A stretch of 64,000 nucleotides of DNA from Dysidea avara (Eukaryota; Porifera; Demospongiae; Dictyoceratida; Dysideidae): assembly GCF_963678975.1 (NCBI RefSeq), contig NC_089281.1, positions 23,850,765 through 23,914,764 on the forward strand, written 5' to 3'. The translations under genes and the position numbers were made by a program. Of this stretch, positions 58,450 through 64,000 are shown piece after piece; positions within the stretch are counted from its first letter, which is position 1; every line of letters starts with the position of its first letter. The notes beneath the pieces are model-generated. The model worked only from the letters and a program-made list of their open reading frames with translations, had not been told where the DNA came from and did no database searches.

Positions 58450-60115
58450 ATACAGCCCTGTGCTAACCATACGAGGTTGGATATCCCGTACTAGCATGAT
58501 GATCACGTGATTATTAATGTTGTGCACGTTGTTTGGTAGTGTGATTGCATGATCCCAAATAGTACATGGCGACAGGAGTGGGATAAATAGCATCCTACCA
58601 GTAAAGACTTATGAATATCGACCCCCCCCCAAACCATTTAACTTCAAAGAACCAGACAAATGGCCAAGATGGGAGAAACATTTCACGAAGCATCTGGCCT
58701 TTCAAGCGGCGGTTAGTCACACCAAGTCAGTATGTTACTTTATCATGTATGTAAAGAGGCAGACAACATTCTGACTTCTACAAATATATTGGAAGAGGAG
58801 CCAAAGAAGTTTGATGATGTTTTAGCAAAGTTTGACGTGTTCTTTAAGGTCCAACAAAATGTGATTGTTGAACGGGTGAAATTTAACGAGAACACAGTTG
58901 GGTGGCAAAAGTGCCAAACAGTGCATCACCACATTGTATCACCTTGCGGAAACATGAGAATATGAAGTCAGAGATGATTCGTGACAGATTAGCATAGGGA
59001 TTAGCATTTTTCTCAGCAATTACAAATGGATTCTAACCAAACTCTGGAACTGGTCAAAACTAAAATACGTCAAAAGGAAGCTATTGGTCAACAACAAGAG
59101 ATATTGAAGGACAAATCAGAAGTGCTACTCACAAAATAATGATCTGGAGGACATTAGGTATAAATGTAGAAATCCTACAAAGAAATCAGCAAGCATGTCA
59201 ACACATGCCAAATCCTTTGTTAAAAACTGTACATGTTGTGGAAAGGGTAAGCACTCAAGAGATAGATGTCCTGCACAAGATGTTGTCTGCTTTAAATGCC
59301 GCAAGTGGGCTCACTACGGTAGTATGTGCTTGTCAAAGAGAACAACTACAGACACAGTGGAACCGCACGAAGACCCAGCCCGTACGATAGAAGACATTGA
59401 AGAGGAGGATGATGATTTTCTTGGTGCTGTCACCATAAGAGGTCAGACACAGCTAGTGGCTGATGGAGCTCAGGGTAAATGATTTTCCAGTTAGTTCAAA
59501 CTTGACACAGGGCCAGAGGTCTCAGCAATTAGTGAAGTCACCTTCAACCAGCTACAAAATGTCAAAATAGAGAAGACTGCTAGGATATTCTATGGTCCAG
59601 CATTGTCACTTCTTACAGTATTAGGACATTTTACAGCAAGTCTCACTTTCAGGCATGTTTCCTGCAAGTAGAATGTATTTGTGGTAAAAAAACCTAAAGC
59701 GCAACTTATTGGGGCTGCCTGCTATTACCTCATTGAACCTGGTATCGAGATTAGATTCATTGCAGCCCAGAGCAGGTGAGATCCAGCAATGATATCCTCA
59801 GCTTTTTCATGGCCTTGGCACATCTGGGGAGGAGTATGAAGTGTCGCTGATAAAAGATACCAATACCAAACTGCTTGCTCTCCACACAGCCAGGAATGTG
59901 CCACTGCCTTTACACAGTAAGCTTTAAGGTAAACTTAATCAGATGGAATCATTGGGTGTCATCTCCCTAGTTCGTGATCCCTCCCCATGGTGTGCTGGTA
60001 TGGTGGTGGTCCCAAATCTTCAAGACAAGTTCGAATATGTGTGTACCTCAAACACCACAAAACACTCAACATTGTTCATAGTTGCACAAAAGGCTAATGA
60101 CCCAATGATGGGCTA
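58450..60115 (+). mobile_element. decayed Gypsy-type LTR retrotransposon fragment
   Basis: A probable LTR end (...TAGTACA) at 58566 is followed by a possible primer site TGGCGACAGGAGTGGGAT. Gag remnants read KPFNFKEPDKWPRWEKHF and EADNILTSTNILEEEPKKFD. Two CCHC zinc knuckles follow (CTCCGKGKHSRDRC and CFKCRKWAHYGSMC, about 59230-59330). Then a protease remnant, KLDTGPEVSAI, and a reverse-transcriptase start, MESLGVISLVRDPSPWCAGM. Stops and shifts are frequent, and the element breaks off near 60110. Confidence 0.75.
59195..59482 (+). pseudogene. Gypsy gag zinc-knuckle fragment
   Basis: This is the best preserved open part (95 codons) of the decayed Gypsy element. Both knuckles keep C-x2-C-x4-H-x4-C spacing. 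The frame stops after ADGAQGK, before the protease remnant. Confidence 0.7.
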
Positions 60116-60718
60116 GCCAACATACGGTGTTGTATTATTACAGCTTATGTAACTAGCTACATAACTACTTCATTACTGATTGCTCCAGTTATCACTTACC
60201 AATGGAAATATTTTTGCCGAGCATCATCGCACGTGTCACAACTGTACTCCAACAAATTCGTCCACAATCCAGTAGAACTATATTGTGAATATTTTAGTAC
60301 AAATACAATGTCTCACAGTTACTTACGTCAGCCACAGTCTGTGCTGCAGTCCTAGCATACTGGCATAGTATGACGAGCTCACTCACTTCAGCCAGCGAAA
60401 TTCAAACGTCATGTATTGGCACGAAATCCCAACTGTATACCTTTCCTGTTAGCAGTATTTGTAAGCTTGTGACGGATCATCTGACTGACTGACAAAGTGA
60501 AAAAAATTAAACTGGCATGCCACTACCATAGGTAATATCTATGCCACTACACTGTACGAAGATCCAGTGTGATTAACTCGGGAAAATAAAGTTGGTCCAT
60601 TTAACACTTTATCACCTCGTAGGTTTGTAGCATCATTGCATATCACTTGTCACTTCTGAGTTGCGACTCTTGCGAAGTCACTTTGAGCGGGTTATCTGTC
60701 TTTAGATTCGAACAAGTT
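60116..60718. other. no recognisable gene
   Basis: Nothing is supported beyond short frames. Confidence 0.4.
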
Positions 60719-61467
60719 GATGTGCTACTTCTAAAAACCAGGCACCATGCAGCTAGCTAACTCATCTATAGACAGTATATGCTACTATGAATTAACCAAC
60801 TATGTATTACTACTTTACAATAGGGTAGTTTTGGGTTGTGCAATAACATTATTAGCAAATTCTCGTATTTCATAATTCATGAAATATTCGTAATTCGTTC
60901 AATTACATTGCTATGCACTGCTAAGGAAGCGTTTGTTAAACAAACCACTTTTACCAACATATTACGCACAGAAGCATCTTCTAAACTGTTTTATAGTGTG
61001 ACTAACGTGTTTTTTTCCACAAATTCTCTCGACAAAGCCTCAAAGCTGCTCTTCATTTTCGTTCACGTACATAAGGGATACGCCCCCTTTCAACTCGAAG
61101 CGATAGGCTATTCTTGGTAGTGTACGAGGCCTGCACCATTGTTTTTCAGTTGCTAAACGCCTGAAAACCTCAAGGGGAAGGTAGTCTGAGGAAAGTCGCC
61201 ACACCCGTATTTCAGTCCGCCGAAAAGAAATCACCTCAGAGCAAAGTTCACCTGTGCAGAAGTTTAATACAGACTTCATTTCACTTTTACTTCTTACATA
61301 AAAGCTGCTTTTACCATTATTAAACGATTTTGCTCACGTGGGTGCGTACGGACAAACATAGATAAGTAGATAGGTACACACACACACACTTTTACGAAAA
61401 CAATTTCAGTAAACCAGGCTCGCGCCCACAGCCGGCCTTTTTGTGGGTGCGCGCCTGGTTTAAAAAT
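60719..61467 (-). repeat. 0.7-kb repeat family, copy 2
   Basis: It matches 56922-57634 in the same orientation. It ends with a stronger hairpin (AAACCAGGCTCGCGCCCAC pairs with GTGGGTGCGCGCCTGGTTT). The minus-strand frame 61279-61040 keeps TEIRV...RFELKGGVSLMYVNENEEQ. Confidence 0.7.
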
Positions 61468-62666
61468 GCATTATCACGTGGGTAGTGTAGGGTAAATATA
61501 GAATTTTGTCTAATATTTTCGTTCGGTGAAGGCATAGTGTCTACACGGGGAACCCAAAGGGATTCGGGCATACCTTATTTTTAGCGCATTGTTTTATTAA
61601 TTGCTTGTAACGTGCAAGAAATCATCGTATTAATATCATCATTCATAAACGAGTTGAATGTTGTGTGCACTCGCGTAGTATTGCACAAACAGTAATTTGG
61701 GATGCGTGTCAGCTACTGGAAAGCTTGTGACGGAAGTTTTAAAAAACATCACTTAGTGACGGGGGGGCAAATGCCTCCCCTTGCCCCACCTTGGCTACGT
61801 AGCCACTGCCTAAATGAGAGTGTTCAAAGAGAATTCCATCCCTTACTGCGGGTAGAAGAAACTCTCGCTCAGCTCACCAGCGCCCAGGTATTTAGATGCT
61901 AACAGTGGGTTCTGGCAAATACCACTCGCCAGAAAGTCACATCTATTAACTACATTTATTACTCCCTTTGGTCATTATTGTTTCAATATATACCACTTTG
62001 ACACCTCAGATCAAAGGAGACCACAGGGTTATATATCACATATTGCCCTGACCACAGGGCAATATCTAGATATTGCCCTGTGGTTAGGGCATATTGCCCT
62101 GTGGTTAGGGTAATATCATGATATAGCCCTGACCACAACTGCCTTTGATGCTGAGGCAGCTACAAAGCATCAATTCCCTTTGATTATTTATATAGAGATG
62201 CTTAAAGTTTTGCATTGTGAGTTTGAATTAGAGCTGCTTAAAGTTTTGCATTGTGGGTTTGAGTTAAACATGTTGATTTAGTTAGGGGCATTGTTGTGAA
62301 GTAAAAAGAATTGAGTGAGTCAGCATTGCATAGTTCAGTTACTAAGCATCACTAAATAATCATTTTTGCAATGTGGGGATTGTTTTTCTACAGAGTACAT
62401 TTCAACTGCATGAAAAGATGCCTCAAACATTCACAACCTATATGTCTAAGTGTTTATTTTAGCACCTTGGGTAACTTTATTCATCCACAAAGTGGTTATT
62501 TGGTTTAAAATGGTATCACTACAACAAGTGAAACCCACAATCATTCCTTTTTTATGCCCACAATTTAAACCCACAATCGATTTTTGCAAACCTCTGTATA
62601 AAAGTAATGTGGTGAATGCAGGTTTGTCTTCCTTCACCTATTAGGTGAGCATGCCAGAGTGGTATA
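61468..62666. other. no gene; old repeats
   Basis: A palindromic cluster of ATATTGCCCTGTGGTTAGGGC words lies at 62030-62130. The part at 62450-62650 is an inverted relative of 40300-40480. Confidence 0.5.
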
Positions 62667-63539
62667 TATCAAGACACACGGTAGTGTGTCGTGCGGCCCA
62701 AGAAGCCGGCGCGCAACCCCGTGAGTATATTGACAGGAAGAAAGAAAACGCAATTTTCGCACCTCCGTAGCTCTGTGCTGCCTTGATGAAACAAGACAAA
62801 TTTTGCTGTGTACATTTCCTCCAACTTCAGTACTCCACATTCCAAATTTGAGCGAAATCGCTTCAGGCATTCCTGAGATATGCGACTTCAAAAATTGGCT
62901 TAGTTTCTTCGTTTTTTTTTTCTTCTTATTTTTCTTCCTCTTTTCGCACACTTACAAAAACTGCTATAAAACGCGAATGCATTATCCGATTGCCTTGAAA
63001 TTTGGCACACAGAAGGGGGGTATAAAGGCGCATCTCTGTACCAACTTTGGCTGGAATACCATAAACAGGCAAAGAGTTATGAGCGATTATGCACGAAAAA
63101 TAACACCAATATGTTGTCACGCCTACAGGGTAAACCGCGTATGGGAAGAAGCTGAAAATCGGTGGGTGAATAGGTTAACTATTGAACCTCAAACCTTTTC
63201 TGGTTTGAAAGAAATCGAGCTAAAAACCAGGAAGATACAGCGAAAAAATCAACAGTGTGTAACAATTATGCAATCGAGATTAGCTAATTTTAATTTTTTT
63301 ATTTTATTATTATTATTATTATTATGCTTGGCACGCCTACCAGATAAACCACTTGGGGTAATGCTTTGAAAATCGCTGTACAGATGGAGTTATCATCTTA
63401 GAAAGGCTCTTCAATGGTGTAGAAGAATCAGACTTAAAGCCACGGAGTTTTAACACGAAATCCAACTTGGTGTAGCAAGTGCGAGATCGAGATACTCTAA
63501 TAGAGCAGTCATCCTAATAGAGCAGTCACCCTGAACAGA
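62667..63539 (+). repeat. leader repeat, copy 2
   Basis: It is nearly identical to 46631-46669 plus 47156-47940, but without the 486-bp insertion. It has a short AT-rich expansion with an ATT microsatellite at 63283-63324. It runs into the minisatellite at 63540. Confidence 0.85.
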
Positions 63540-64000
63540 ATTCAAGAGATCAGTTAGAAATAAGTAACCTGTATAGAGATCAGCTACAAACAAAACACCC
63601 TGTAGAGAGTTCAGCTACAAACAATTCACCCTGTTCAGACATCAGTTAGAAGAAGTTTTCTTGTAGAGAGTTCAGTTACAAACAAATCACCCTGTTGAAA
63701 CATCAGCTAGAAGATGTCACCTTGTAGATAGTTCAGTTACAAAGAAACCACCATGTAGAGAATTCAGCTACAAACTAGTGACCCTGTAGATGCATCAGCT
63801 AGAAGAAGTTACCTTGTAGAGAGTTCAGCTACAAAGAAACCATTCTGTAAAGAGCTCAGCTGCAAACAAATCACCTATACAGAATTCAGCTAGAAACAAA
63901 TCACCCTGTAGAGAGATCAGCTAGAAGAAGTCACCTTGTAGAAAGTTCAGCTACAAACAAATCACCCTGTAGAGAGATAAGTAAGAAGAAGTTACCTTGT
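63540..64000 (+). repeat. 30-31 bp minisatellite, second array, cut by window edge
   Basis: Same monomers as 47941-50285 (TAGAGAGTTCAGCTACAAAC and relatives) follow the leader directly. About 15 units are visible before the window ends. Confidence 0.88.

Noticed and set aside
62803-63369. 188-codon + strand frame shared with 47430-47756
   Set aside because: The similarity comes from recent copying of the leader repeat. The frame is interrupted differently in the two copies and passes through a microsatellite.

Overview
The window looks like a gene-poor, transposon-rich stretch of an invertebrate animal genome. A demosponge of the Amphimedon type is my best guess, but this is inference from overall character and no taxonomic marker gene is present. 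The evidence for an animal nucleus is GT-AG introns, AATAAA signals, a deltex-type E3 ligase and a tyrosine-kinase-like protein, alongside BEL/Pao, P-like, ISL2EU-like, Gypsy, non-LTR, hAT, MULE-like and mariner/pogo elements. The DNA is AT-rich with no operons or bacterial signals.

Host genes are few and all lie on the + strand. (1) A deltex (DTX3L-like) E3 ligase has exons at 41388-41523, 43695-44187 and 46111-46183. (2) A bit-for-bit copy of its last exon sits alone at 3022-3094. (3) An RRM-like first exon of the PARP14/DTX3L type lies at 52590-52842. Together these suggest a tandem family of deltex-like genes broken up by transposons. (4) An intronless protein kinase with a long coiled-coil tail lies at 34518-36059.

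Mobile elements by region: 4658-5380, a hAT element with an 8-bp target duplication; 9181-14698, a complete P-like element with 34-bp perfect inverted ends, a six-exon transposase (one frameshift) and a companion gene on the opposite strand; 14908-15133, a mariner-type MITE; 15150-23480, a MULE-like long-inverted-repeat element split by an intact BEL/Pao retrotransposon (16286-23124) whose own leader carries a second copy of that MITE; 23845-24590, a non-LTR retrotransposon tail; 26851-29165, pogo-like MITEs; 32530-34041, a 5'-truncated LINE; 44520-45298, a pogo-like MITE in the deltex intron; 46631-50280 and 62667-64000, two copies of an 0.8-kb leader joined to a 30-31 bp minisatellite; 51481-51997, a second hAT element; 53035-56870, a decayed ISL2EU-like element with a THAP transposase and a SWIM/YqaJ/PHD gene; 56.9-57.6 and 60.7-61.5 kb, a repeated 0.7-kb family; 58.5-60.1 kb, a decayed Gypsy fragment.

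The most unusual signal is a short near-palindromic motif, TGACTGCTCTATTAGAGTATC and variants, found at about a dozen places on both strands and inside otherwise unrelated element families. Other points of interest are the identical deltex exon pair, several long perfect hairpins, and an inverted pair of repeats packed with ATCGAT words.
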